Source: Bathymodiolus brooksi | Taxonomy: Eukaryota > Mollusca > Bivalvia > Mytilida > Modiolidae | DNA length: 64,000 nt | Assembly: GCA_963680875.1 (NCBI GenBank) | Contig: OY804580.1 | Location: 95,819,353 to 95,883,352, forward strand | Direction of reading: 5' to 3' | Part shown: piece by piece, positions 24,951 to 38,400 of the stretch | Layout of the letters: the number at the start of each line of letters is the position of its first letter | How positions within the stretch are numbered: position 1 is the stretch's first letter | Notes under the pieces: model-generated | What the model was told of the DNA's origin: nothing | The model's input: only the letters and a program-made list of their open reading frames with translations | The model's database searches: none | Made by a program: the position numbers and the translations under genes

Positions 24951-27900
24951 TGTGATTTGGGTTATCATGTTTAGGCTCTTTGGTGTTATTTTGGCTATCA
25001 TGTTTAGGCTCTTTGGTGTGATTTTGGCTATCATGTTTAGGCTCTTTGGTGTTATTTTGGCCATCATGTTTAGACTCTTTGGTGTTATTTTGACTATCAT
25101 GTTTAGGCTCTTCAGTCTTATTTTGGCTATCATGTTTCGTCTCTTTGGTGTTATTTTGGCTATCATGTTTAGGCTGTTTGGTGTTATTTTGGCTATCATG
25201 TTTCGTCTCTTTGGTGTTATTTTGGCTATCATGTTTAGGCTCTTTGGTGTGATTTTGGCTATCATGTTTAGGCTCTTTGGTGTTATTTTGGCTATCATGT
25301 TTAGGCTCTTTGGTGTTATTTTGACTATCATGTTTAGGCTCTTTAGTGTGATTTTGGCTATCATGTGTAGGCTCTTTGGTGTTATTTTTGCTATCATGTT
25401 TCGTCTCTTTGGTGTTATTTTGGCTATCATGTTTAGGCTCTTTGGTGTTATTTTGCTATCATGTTTAGGCTCTTCAGTGTTATTTTGGCTATCATGTTTC
25501 GGCTCTTTGGTGTTATTTTTGCTATCATGTTTCGTCTCTTTGGTGTTATTTTGGCTATCATGTTTAGGCTCTTTGGTGTTATTTTGGCTATGATATTTAG
25601 GCTCTTTGGTGTTATTTTGGCTGTCATGTTTAGGCTCTTTGGTGTTATTTTGGCTATCATGTTTCGGTTCTTTGGTGTTATTTTGGCTATCATGTTTAGG
25701 CTCTTTGGTGTTATTTTGGCTATCATGTTTAGGCTCTTTGGTGTTATTTTGGCTATCATGTTTAGGCTCTTTGGTGTTATTTTGGCTATGATATTTAGGC
25801 TCTTTGGTGTTATTTTGGCTGTCATGTTTAGGCTCTTTGGTGTTATTTTGACTATCATGTTTCGGTTCTTTGGTGTTATTTTGGCTATCATGTTTAGGCT
25901 CTTTGGTGTTATTTTTGCTATCATGTTTCGTCTCTTTGGTGTTATTTTGCCTATCATGTTTAGGCTCTTTTGTGTTATTTTGGCTATGATGTTTAGGCTC
26001 TTTGGTGTTATTTTGGCTGTCATGTTTAGGCTCTTTGGTGTGATTTTGGCTATCATGTTTCGGTTCTTTGGTGTTATTTTGGCTATCATGTTTAGGCTCT
26101 TTGGTGTTATTTTGGCTATCATGTTTAGGCTCTTTGGTGTTATTTTGACTATCATGTTTAGGCTCTTTGCTGTTATATTGGCTATCATGTTTAGGCTCTG
26201 GTGTTATTTTGGCTATGATGTTTAGACTCTTTAGTTTTATTTTGGCTATCATGTTTAGGCTCTTTGGTGTGATTTTGGCTATCATGTTTAGGCTCTTCAG
26301 TGTTATTTTGGCTATCATGTTTAGGCTCTTTGGTATTATTTTGGCTATCATGTTTAGGCTCTTTGGTGTTATTTTGGCTATCATGTTTAGACTCTTTGGT
26401 GTTATTTTGACTATCATGTTTATGCTCTTTGGTGTGATTTTGGCTATCATGTTTAGGCTCTTTGGTGTAATTTTGACTATCATGTGTGGGCTCTTTGATG
26501 TTATTTTGGCCATCATGTTTAGGCTCTTTGGTGTTATTTTGGCTATCATGTTTAGGCTCTTTGGTGTGATTTTGACTACCATGTTTAGGCTCTTTGGTGT
26601 TATTTTGGCTATCATGTTTCGGCTCTTTGGTGTTATTTTGGCTATCATGTTTCGGTTCTTTGGTGTTATTTTGGCTATCATGTTTAGGCTCTTTGGTGTT
26701 ATTTTGGCTATCATGTTTAGGCTCTTTGGTGTTATTTTGACTATCATGTTTCGGTTCTTTGGTGTTATTTTGGCTATCATGTTTAGGCTCTTTGGTGTTA
26801 TTTTTGCTATCATGTTTCGTCTCTTTGGTGTTATTTTGCCTATCATGTTTAGGCTCTTTGGTGTTATTTTGGCTATCATGTTTAGGCTCTTTGGTGTGAT
26901 TTTGGCTGTCATGTTTAGGCTCTTTGGTGTGATTTTGGCTATCATGTTTCTGTTCTTTGGTGTTATTTTGGCTATCATGTTTAGGCTCTTTGGTGTTATT
27001 TTGGCTATCATGTTTAGGCTCTTTGGTGTTATTTTGAATATCATGTTTAGGCTCTTTGGTGTTATTTTGGCTATCATGTTTAGGCTCTTTGGTGTTATTT
27101 TGGCTATGATGTTTAGACTCTTTGGTTTTATTTTGGCTATCATGTTTAGGCTCTTTGGTGTGATTTTGGCTATAATGTTTAGGCTCTTCAGTGTTATTTT
27201 GGCTATCATGTTTAGGCTCTTTGGTATTATTTTGGCTATCATGTTTAGGCTCTTTGGTGTTATTTTGGCTATCATGTTTAGACTCTTTGGTGTTATTTTG
27301 ACTATCATGTTTATGCTCTTTGGTGTGATTTTGGCTATCATGTTTAGGCTCTTTGGTGTAATTTTGACTATCATGTGTAGGCTCTTTGATGTGATTTTGG
27401 CTATCATGTTTAGGCTCTTTGGTGTGATTTTGGCTATCATGTTTAGGCTCTTTGGTGTGATTTTGACTATCATGTTTAGGCTCTTTGGTGTTATTTTGGC
27501 TATCATGTTTCGGCTCTTTGGTGTTATTTTGGCTATCATGTTTAGGCTCTTTGGTGTGATTTTGGCTATCATGTTTAGGCTCTTTGGTGTTATTTTGGCT
27601 ATCATGTTTAGGCTCTTTGGTGTTATTTTGGCTATCATGTTTAGGCTCTTTGGTGTTATTTTGGCTATCATGTTTAGGCTCTTTGGTGTTATTTTGGCTA
27701 TCATGTTTAGGCTCTTTGGTGTGATTTTGGCTATCATGTTTAGGCTCTTTGGTGTGATTTTGGCTATCATGTTTAGGCTCTTTGTTGTTATTTTGGCTAT
27801 CATGTTTTGGCTCTTTGGTGTTATTTTGAATATCATGTTTAGGCTCTTTGGTGTGATTTTGGCTATCATGTTTATGCTCTTTGGTGTGATTTTGGCTATC

Positions 27901-30900
27901 ATGTTTAGGCTCTTTGATGTGATTTTGGCTATCATGTTTGGGCTGTTTGGTTTTTATTATGGCTATCATGCTTAGGCTATTTAGTGTTATTTTGGCTATC
28001 ATGTTTTGGCTCTTTGGTGTTATTATGGCTATCATGTTTAGGCTCTTTGGTGTGATTTGGGTTATCATGTTTAGGCTCTTTGGTGTTATTTTGGCTATCA
28101 TGTTTAGGCTCTTTGGTGTGATTTTGGCTATGATGTTTAGGCTCTTTGGTGTTATTTTGGCTGTCATGTTTAGGCTCTTTGGTGTGATTTTGGCTATCAT
28201 GTTTCGGTTCTTTGGTGTTATTTTGGCTATCATGTTTAGGCTCTTTGTTGTTATTTTGGCTATCATGTTTAGGCTCTTTGGTGTTATTTTGACTATCATG
28301 TTTAGGCTCTTTGCTGTTATTTTGGCTATCATGTTTAGGCTCTGGTGTTATTTTGGCTATGATGTTTAGACTCTTTAGTTTTATTTTGGCTATCATGTTT
28401 AGGCTCTTTGGTGTGATTTTGGCTATCATGTTTAGGCTCTTCAGTGTTATTTTGGCTATCATGTTTAGGCTCTTTGGTATTATTTTGGCTATCATGTTTA
28501 GGCCCTTTGGTGTTATTTTGGCTATCATGTTTATACTCTTTGGTGTTATTTTGACTATCATGTTTATGCCCTTTGGTGTGATTTTGGCTATCATGTTTAG
28601 GCTCTTTGGTGTAATTTTGACTATCATGTGTGGGCTCTTTGATGTGATTTTGGCCATCATGTTTAGGCTCTTTGGTGTTATTTTGGCTATCATGTTTAGG
28701 CTCTTTGGTGTGATTTTGACTATCATGTTTAGGCTCTTTGGTGTTATTTTGGCTATCATGTTTCGGCTCTTTGGTGTTATTTTGGCTATCATGTTTAGGC
28801 TCTTTGGTGTGAATTTGGCTATCATGTTTCGGTTCTTTGGTGTTATTTTGGCTATCATGTTTAGGCTCTTTGGTGTTATTTTGGCTATCATGTTTAGGCT
28901 CTTTGGTGTTATTTTGACTATCATGTTTCGGTTCTTTGGTGTTATTTTGGCTATCATGTTTAGGCTCTTTGGTGTTATTTTTGCTATCATGTTTCGTCTC
29001 TTTGGTGTTATTTTGCCTATCATGTTTAGGCTCTTTGGTGTTATTTTGGCTATCATGTTTAGGCTCTTTGGTGTTATTTTGGCTGTCATGTTTAGGCTCT
29101 TTGGTGTGATTTTGGCTATCATGTTTCTGTTCTTTGGTGTTATTTTGGCTATCATGTTTAGGCTCTTTGGTGTTATTTTGGCTATCATGTTTAGGCTCTT
29201 TGGTGTTATTTTGAATATCATGTTTAGGCTCTTTGGTGTTATTTTGGCTATCATGTTTAGGCTCTGGTGTTATTTTGGCTATGATGTTTAGACTCTTTGG
29301 TTTTATTTTGGCTATTATGTTTAGGCTCTTTGGTGTGATTTTGGCTATAATGTTTAGGCTCTTCAGTGTTATTTTGGCTATCATGTTTAGGCTCTTTGGT
29401 ATTATTTTGGCTATCATGTTTAGGCTCTTTGGTGTTATTTTGGCTATCATGTTTAGACTCTTTGGTGTTATTTTGACTATCATGTTTATGCTCTTTGGTG
29501 TGATTTTGGCTATCATGTTTAGGCTCTTTGGTGTAATTTTGACTATCATGTGTAGGCTCTTTGATGTGATTTTGGCTATCATGTTTAGGCTCTTTGGTGT
29601 TATTTTGGCTATCATGTTTAGGCTCTTTGGTGTGATTTTGACTATCATGTTTAGGCTCTTTGGTGTTATTTTGGCTATCATGTTTCGGCTCTTTGGTGTT
29701 ATTTTGGCTATCATGTTTAGGCTCTTTGGTGTGATTTTGGCTATCATGTTTAGGCTCTTTGGTGTTATTTTGGCTATCATGTTTAGGCTCTTTGGTGTTA
29801 TTTTGGCTATCATGTTTAGGCTCTTTGGTGTTATTTTGGCTATCATGTTTAGGCTCTTTGGTGTTATTTTGGCTATCATGTTTAGGCTCTTTGGTGTGAT
29901 TTTGGCTATCATGTTTAGGCTCTTTGGTGTGATTTTGGCTATCATGTTTAGGCTCTTTGGTGTGATTTTGGCTATCATGTTTATGCTCTTTGGTGTGATT
30001 TTGGCTATCATGTTTAGGCTCTTTGATGTGATTTTGGCTATCATGTTTGGGCTGTTTGGTTTTATTATGGCTATCATGCTTAGGATCTTTAGTGTTATTT
30101 TGGCTATCATGTTTTGGCTCTTTGGTGTGATTATGGCTATCATGTTTAGGCTCTTTGGTGTGATTTGGGTTATCATGTTTAGGCTCTTTGGTGTTATTTT
30201 GGCTATCATGTTTAGGCTCTTTGGTGTGATTTTGGCTATCATGTTTAGGCTCTTTGGTGTTATTTTGGCTATCATGTTTAGACTCTTTGGTGTTATTTTG
30301 ACTATCATGTTTAGGCTCTTCAGTCTTATTTTGGCTATCATGTTTAGGCTCTTTGGTGTGATTTGGGTTATCATGTTTAGGCTCTTTGGTGTGATTTTGG
30401 CTATCATGTTTAGGCTCTTTGGTGTGATTTTGGCTATCATGTTTAGGCTCTTTGGTGTTATTTTGGCTATCATGTTTAGGCTCTTTGGTGTAATTTTGGC
30501 TATGATGTTTAGGCTCTTTGGTGTTATTTTGGCTGTCATGTTTAGGCTCTTTGGTGTGATTTTGGCTATCATGTTTCGGTTCTTTGGTGTTATTTTGGCT
30601 ATCATGTTTAGGCTCTTTGGTGTTATTTTGGCTATCATGTTTAGGCTCTTTGGTGTTATTTTGACTATCATGTTTAGGCTCTTTGGTGTTATTTTGGCTA
30701 TCATGTTTAGGCTCTGGTGTTATTTTGGCTATGATGTTTAGACTCTTTGGTTTTATTTTGGCTATCATGTTTAGGCTCTTTGGTGTGATTTTGGCTATCA
30801 TGTTTAGGCTCTTCAGTGTTATTTTGGCTATCATGTTTAGGCTCTTTGGTATTATTTTGGCTATCATGTTTAGGCTCTTTGGTGTTATTTTGGCTATCAT

Positions 30901-31905
30901 GTTTAGACTCTTTGGTGTTATTTTGACTATCATGTTTATGCTCTTTGGTGTGATTTTGGCTATCATGTTTAGGCTCTTTGGTGTAATTTTGACTATCATG
31001 TGTAGGCTCTTTGATGTGATTTTGGCTATCATGTTTAGGCTCTTTGGTGTTATTTTGGCTATCATGTTTAGGCTCTTTGGTGTGATTTTGACTATCATGT
31101 TTAGGCTCTTTGGTGTTATTTTGGCTATCATGTTTCGGCTCTTTGGTGTTATTTTGGCTATCATGTTTAGGCTCTTTGGTGTGATTTTGGCTATCATGTT
31201 TAGGCTCTTTGGTGTTATTTTGGTTATCATGTTTAGGCTCTTTGGTGTTATTTTGGCTATCATGTTTAGGCTCTTTGGTGTTATTTTGGCTATCATGTTT
31301 AGGCTCTTTGGTGTTATTTTGGCTATCATGTTTAGGCTCTTTGGTGTGATTTTGGCTATCATGTTTAGGCTCTTTGGTGTGATTTTGGCTATCATGTTTA
31401 GGCTCTTTGCTGTTATTTTGGCTATCATGTTTTGGCTCTTTGGTGTTATATTGAATATCATGTTTAGGCTCTTTGGTGTGATTTTGGCTATCGTGTTTAT
31501 GTTCTTTGGTGTGATTTTGGCTATCATGTTTAGGCTCTTTGATGTTATTATGGCTATCATGTTTAGGCTCTTTGGTGTGATTTGGGTTATCATGTTTAGG
31601 CTCTTTGGTGTTATTTTGGCTATCATGTTTAGGCTCTTTGGTGTGATTTTGGCTATCATGTTTAGGCTCTTTGGTGTTATTTTGGCTATCATGTTTAGAC
31701 TCTTTGGTGTTATTTTGACTATCATGTTTAGGCTCTTCAGTCTTATTTTGGCTATCATGTTTAGGCTCTTTGGTGTGATTTGGGTTATCATGTTTAGGCT
31801 CTTTGGTGTGATTTTGGCTATCATGCTTAGGCTCTTTAGTGTTATTTTGGCTATCATGTTTTGGCTCTTTGGTGTTATTATGGCTATCATGTTTAGGCTC
31901 TTTGG
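24951..31905. repeat. Higher-order block B, copy 2 (~6.95 kb)
   Basis: Tandem duplicate of block B, about five monomers longer than copy 1. It has an extra unit near 29.03-29.07 kb beside the CCTATC/CTGTCATG landmarks. It has a five-for-four monomer replacement near 29.95-30.1 kb and a three-monomer gain near 25.6-25.85 kb. It carries a -1 deletion at about 25,452 (TTTTGCTATC where copy 1 has TTTTTGCTATC). Similarity continues to about 32,092, suggesting a short third copy of the block start. Confidence 0.8.
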
Positions 31906-34900
31906 TGTGATTTGGGTTATCATGTTTAGGCTCTTTGGTGTTATTTTGGCTATCATGTTTAGGCTCTTTGGTGTGATTTTGGCTATCATGTTTAGGCTCT
32001 TTGGTGTTATTTTGGCTATCATGTTTAGACTCTTTGGTGTTATTTTGACTATCATGTTTAGGCTCTTCAGTCTTATTTTGGCTATCATGTTTAGGCTCTT
32101 TGGTGTGATTTGGGTTATCATGTTTAGGCTCTTTGGTGTGATTTTGGCTATCATGTTTAGGCTCTTTGGTGTGATTTTGGCTATCATGTTTAGGCTCTTT
32201 GGTGTTATTTTGGCTATCATGTTTAGGCTCTTTGGTGTTATTTTGGCTATCATGTTTAGGCTCTTTGGTGTTATTTTGGCTATCATGTTTAGGCTCTTTG
32301 GTGTGATTTTGGCTATCATGTTTAGGCTCTTTGGTGTTATTTTGACTGTCATGTTAGGCTCTTTGGTGTTATTTTGGCTATCATGTTTAGGCTCTTTGGT
32401 GTTATTTTGGCTATCATGTTTAGGCTCTTTGGTGTTATTTTGGCTATCATGTTTAGGCTCTTTGGTGTTATTTTGACTCTTGTTTAGGCTCTTTGGTGTG
32501 ATTTTGGCTATCATGTTTAGACTCTTTGGTGTTATTTTGACTATCATGTTTATGCTCTTTGGTGTGATTTTGGCTATCATGTTTAGGCTCTTTGGTGTAA
32601 TTTTGACTATCATGTGTAGGCTCTTTGATGTGATTTTGGCTATCATGTTTAGGCTCTTTGGTGTTATTTTGGCTATCATGTTTAGGCTCTTTGGTGTGAT
32701 TTTGACTATCATGTTTAGGCTCTTTGGTGTTATTTTGGCTATCATGTTTCGGCTCTTTGGTGTTATTTTGGCTATCATGTTTAGGCTCTTTGGTGTGATT
32801 TTGGCTATCATGTTTAGGCTCTTTGGTGTTATTTTGGCTATCATGTTTAGGCTCTGGTGTTATTTTGGCTATGATGTTTAGACTCTTTGGTTTTATTTTG
32901 GCTATCATGTTTAGGCTCTTTGGTGTGATTTTGGCTATCATGTTTAGGCTCTTCAGTGTTATTTTGGCTATCATGTTTAGGCTCTTTGGTGTTATTTTGG
33001 CTATCATGTTTAGACTCTTTGGTGTTATTTTGACTATCATGTTTATGCTCTTTGGTGTGATTTTGGCTATCATGTTTAGGCTCTTTGGTGTAATTTTGAC
33101 TATCATGTGTAGGCTCTTTGATGTGATTCTGGCTATCATGTTTAGGCTCTTTGGTGTTATTTTGGCTATCATGTTTAGGCTCTTTGGTGTGATTTTGACT
33201 ATCATGTTTAGGCTCTTTGGTGTTATTTTGGCTATCATGTTTCGGCTCTTTGGTGTTATTTTGGCTATCATGTTTAGGCTCTTTGGTGTGATTTTGGCTA
33301 TCATGTTTAGGCTCTTTGGTGTTATTTTGGCTATCATGTTTAGGCTCTTTGGTGTTATTTTGGCTATCATGTTTAGGCTCTTTGGTGTTATTTTGGCTAT
33401 CATGTTTAGGCTCTTTGGTGTTATTTTGGCTATCATGTTTAGGCTCTTTGGTGTGATTTTGGCTATCATGTTTAGGCTCTTTGGTGTGATTTTGGCTATC
33501 ATGTTTAGGCCTTTGATGTGATTTTGGCTATCATGTTTGGGCTGTTTGGTTTTATTATGGCTATCATGCTTAGGCTCTTTAGTGTTATTTTGGCTATCAT
33601 GTTTTGGCTCTTTGGTGTTATTATGGCTATCATGTTTAGGCTCTTTGGTGTGATTTGGGTTATCATGTTTAGGCTCTTTGGTGTTATTTTGGCTATCATG
33701 TTTAGGCTCTTTGGTGTGATTTTGGCTATCATGTTTAGGCTCTTTGGTGTTATTTTGGCTATCATGTTTAGACTCTTTGGTGTTATTTTGACTATCATGT
33801 TTAGGCTCTTCAGTCTTATTTTGGCTATCATGTTTAGGCTCTTTGGTGTGATTTGGGTTATCATGTTTAGGCTCTTTGGTGTGATTTTGGCTATCATGTT
33901 TAGGCTCTTTGGTGTGATTTTGGCTATCATGTTTAAGCTCTTTGGTGTTATTTTGGCTATCATGTTTAGGCTCTTTGGTGTTATTTTGGCTATCATGTTT
34001 AGGCTCTTTGGTGTTATTTTGGCTGTCATGTTTAGGCTCTTTGGTGTGATTTTGGCTATCATGTTTCGGTTCTTTGGTGTTATTTTGGCTATCATGTTTA
34101 GGCTCTTTGGTGTTATTTTGGCTATCATGTTTAGGCTCTTTGGTGTTATTTTGACTATCATGTTTAGGCTCTTTGGTGTTATTTTGGCTATCATGTTTAG
34201 GCTCTTTGGTGTTATTTTGGCTATCATGTTTAGACTCTTTGGTGTTATTTTGACTATCATGTTTATGCTCTTTGGTGTGATTTTGGCTATCATGTTTAGG
34301 CTCTTTGGTGTAATTTTGACTATCATGTGTAGGCTCTTTGATGTGATTCTGGCTATCATGTTTAGGCTCTTTGGTGTTATTTTGGCTATCATGTTTAGGC
34401 TCTTTGGTGTGATTTTGACTATCATGTTTAGGCTCTTTGGTGTTATTTTGGCTATCATGTTTCGGCTCTTTGGTGTTATTTTGGCTATCATGTTTAGGCT
34501 CTTTGGTGTGATTTTGGCTATCATGTTTAGGCTCTTTGGTGTTATTTTGGCTATCATGTTTAGGCTCTTTGGTGTTATTTTGGCTATCATGTTTAGGCTC
34601 TTTGGTGTTATTTTGGCTATCATGTTTAGGCTCTTTGGTGTGATTTTGAATATCATGTTTAGGCTCTTTGGTGTGATTTTGGCTATCATGCTTAGGCCTT
34701 TGATGTGATTTTGGCTATCATGTTTGGGCTGTTTGGTTTTATTATGGCTATCATGCTTAGGCTCTTTAGTGTTATTTTGGCTATCATGTTTTGGCTCTTT
34801 GGTGTTATTATGGCTATCATGTTTAGGCTCTTTGGTGTGATTTGGGTTATCATGTTTAGGCTCTTTGGTGTTATTTTGGCTATCATGTTTAGGCTCTTTG

Positions 34901-35401
34901 GTGTGATTTTGGCTATCATGTTTAGGCTCTTTGGTGTTATTTTGGCTATCATGTTTAGACTCTTTGGTGTTATTTTGACTATCATGTTTATGCTCTTTGG
35001 TGTGATTTTGGCTATCATGTTTAGGCTCTTTGGTGTAATTTTGACTATCATGTGTAGGCTCTTTGATGTGATTCTGGCTATCATGTTTAGGCTCTTTGGT
35101 GTTATTTTGGCTATCATGTTTAGGCTCTTTGGTGTGATTTTGACTATCATGTTTAGGCTCTTTGGTGTTATTTTGGCTATCATGTTTCGGCTCTTTGGTG
35201 TTATTTTGGCTATCATGTTTAGGCTCTTTGGTGTGATTTTGGCTATCATGTTTAGGCTCTTTGGTGTTATTTTGGCTATCATGTTTAGGCTCTTTGGTGT
35301 TATTTTGGCTATCATGTTTAGGCTCTTTGGTGTTATTTTGGCTATCATGTTTAGGCTCTTTGGTGTGATTTTGAATATCATGTTTAGGCTCTTTGGTGTG
35401 A
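31906..35401. repeat. Mosaic region with repeated AGGCCTTTGATG junctions
   Basis: The -1 variant AGGCCTTTGATGTG occurs at about 33,508, 34,695 and 35,421 (and again at 39,273), with spacings of about 1,187, 726 and 3,852 bp. The text after each junction is nearly the same for several hundred bases (TTTGGGCTGTTTGG, then ATGCTTAGG, then ATGTTTTGG). This indicates at least three unequal exchanges that used the same junction. A -2 variant GACTCTTGTTTAGG at about 32,475 also appears near 37,880, 41,730 and 43,969. Confidence 0.7.
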
Positions 35402-38400
35402 TTTTGGCTATCATGTTTAGGCCTTTGATGTGATTTTGGCTATCATGTTTGGGCTGTTTGGTTTTATTATGGCTATCATGCTTAGGCTCTTTAGTGTTAT
35501 TTTGGCTATCATGTTTTGGCTCTTTGGTGTTATTATGGCTATCATGTTTAGGCTCTTTGGTGTGATTTGGGTTATCATGTTTAGGCTCTTTGGTGTTATT
35601 TTGGCTATCATGTTTAGGCTCTTTGGTGTGATTTTGGCTATCATGTTTAGGCTCTTTGGTGTTATTTTGGCTATCATGTTTAGACTCTTTGGTGTTATTT
35701 TGACTATCATGTTTAGGCTCTTCAGTCTTATTTTGGCTATCATGTTTAGGCTCTTTGGTGTGATTTGGGTTATCATGTTTAGGCTCTTTGGTGTGATTTT
35801 GGCTATCATGTTTAGGCTCTTTGGTGTGATTTTGGCTATCATGTTTAGGCTCTTTGGTGTTATTTTGGCTATCATGTTTAGGGTCTTTGGTGTTATTTTG
35901 GCTATGATGTTTAGGCTCTTTGGTGTTATTTTGGCTGTCATGTTTAGGCTCTTTGGTGTGATTTTGGCTATCATGTTTCGGTTCTTTGGTGTTATTTTGG
36001 CTATCATGTTTAGGCTCTTTGGTGTTATTTTGGCTATCATGTTTAGGCTCTTTGGTGTTATTTTGACTATCATGTTTAGGCTCTTTGGTGTTATTTTGGC
36101 TATCATGTTTAGGCTCTGGTGTTATTTTGGCTATGATGTTTAGACTCTTTGGTTTCATTTTGGCTATCATGTTTAGGCTCTTTGGTGTGATTTTGGCTAT
36201 CATGTTTAGGCTCTTCAGTGTTATTTTGGCTATCATGTTTAGGCTCTTTGGTATTATTTTGGCTATCATGTTTAGGCTCTTTGGTGTTATTTTGGCTATC
36301 ATGTTTAGACTCTATGGTGTTATTTTGACTATCATGTTTAGGCTCTTTGGTGTAATTTTGGCTATCATGTTTAGGCTCTTTGGTGTAATTTTGACTATCA
36401 TGTGTAGGCTCTTTGATGTGATTTTGGCTATCATGTTTAGGCTCTTTGGTGTTATTTTGGCTATCATGTTTAGGCTCTTTGGTGTGATTTTGACTATCAT
36501 GTTTAGGCTCTTTGGTGTTATTTTGGCTATCATGTTTCGGCTCTTTGGTGTTATTTTGGCTATCATGTTTAGGCTCTTTGGTGTGATTTTGGCTATCATG
36601 TTTAGGCTCTTTGGTGTTATTTTGGCTATCATGTTTAGGCTCTTTGGTGTTATTTTGGCTATCATGTTTAGGCTCTTTGGTGTTATTTTGGCTATCATGT
36701 TTAGGCTCTTTGGTGTTATTTTGGCTATCATGTTTAGGCTCTTTGGTGTGATTTTGGCTATCATGTTTAGGCTCTTTGGTGTGATTTTGGCTATCATGTT
36801 TAGGCTCTTTGCTGTTATTTTGGCTATCATGTTTTGGCTCTTTGGTGTTATTTTGAATATCATGTTTAGGCTCTTTGGTGTGATTTTGGCTATCATGTTT
36901 ATGCTCTTTGGTGTGATTTTGGCTATCATGTTTAGGCTCTTTGATGTTATTATGGCTATCATGTTTAGGCTCTTTGGTGTGATTTTGGTTATCATGTTTA
37001 GGCTCTTTGGTGTTATTTTGGCTATCATGTGTAGGCTCTTTGGTGTGATTTTGGCTATCATGTTTAGGCTCTTTGGTGTTATTTTGGCTATCATGTTTAG
37101 ACTCTTTGGTGTTATTTTGACTATCATGTTTAGGCTCTTTGGTGTGATTTGGATTATCATGTTTAGGCTCTTTGGTGTGATTTGGGTTATCATGTTTAGG
37201 CTCTTTGGTGTGATTTTGGCTATCATGCTTAGGCTCTTTAGTGTTATTTTGGCTATCATGTTTTGGCTCTTTGGTGTTATTATGGCTATCATGTTTAGGC
37301 TCTTTGGTGTGATTTGGGTTATCATGTTTAGGCTCTTTGGTGTTATTTTGGCTATCATGTTTAGGCTCTTTGGTGTGATTTTGGCTATCATGTTTAGGCT
37401 CTTTGGTGTTATTTTGGCTATCATGTTTAGACTCTTTGGTGTTATTTTGACTATCATGTTTAGGCTCTTCAGTCTTATTTTGGCTATCATGTTTAGGCTC
37501 TTTGGTGTGATTTGGGTTATCATGTTTAGGCTCTTTGGTGTGATTTTGGCTATCATGTTTAGGCTCTTTGGTGTGATTTTGGCTATCATGTTTAGGCTCT
37601 TTGGTGTTATTTTGGCTATCATGTTTAGGCTCTTTGGTGTTATTTTGGCTATCATGTTTAGGCTCTTTGGTGTTATTTTGGCTATCATGTTTAGGCTCTT
37701 TGGTGTGATTTTGGCTATCATGTTTAGGCTCTTTGGTGTTATTTTGACTATCATGTTAGGCTCTTTGGTGTTATTTTGGCTATCATGTTTAGGCTCTTTG
37801 GTGTTATTTTGGCTATCATGTTTAGGCTCTTTGGTGTTATTTTGGCTATCATGTTTAGGCTCTTTGGTGTTATTTTGACTCTTGTTTAGGCTCTTTGGTG
37901 TGATTTTGGCTATCATGTTTAGGTTCTTTGGTGTTATTTTGGCTATCATGTTTAGGCTCTTTGGTGTTATTTTGGCTATCATGTTTAGGCTCTTTGGTGT
38001 TATTTAGGTTATCATGCTTAGGCTCCTTGGTGTTATTTTGGCTATCATATTTAGGTTCTTTGGTGTTATTTTGGCTATCATGTTTAGGCTCTTTGGTGTT
38101 ATTTTGGCTATCATGTTAAGATTCTTTTGTGTTATTTTGGCTATCATGTTTAGGCTCTTTGGTGTTATTTTGGCTATCATGTTTAGGCTCTTTGGTGTGA
38201 TTTTGGCTATCATGTTTAGGTTCTTTGGTGTTATTTTGGCTATCATGTTTAGGCTCTTTGGTGTTATTTTGGCTATCATGTTTAGGTTCTTCGGTGTTAT
38301 TTTGACTATCATGTTTAGGTTCTTTGGTGTTATTTTGACTCATGTTTAGGTTCTTTGGTGTTATTTTGGCTATCATGTTTCGGCTCTTTGGTGTTATTTT

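Noticed and set aside
22335..27935. 1,866-codon minus-strand open frame (and similar frames at 10,217-14,980, 14,983-19,299, 13,434-17,618 and 5,156-8,815) as giant repetitive protein genes
   Set aside because: They consist only of the 11-residue translations of the satellite, begin and end at chance indels or stop-creating variants, switch between two open frames, and lack a signal peptide, domain, promoter or unique terminus.
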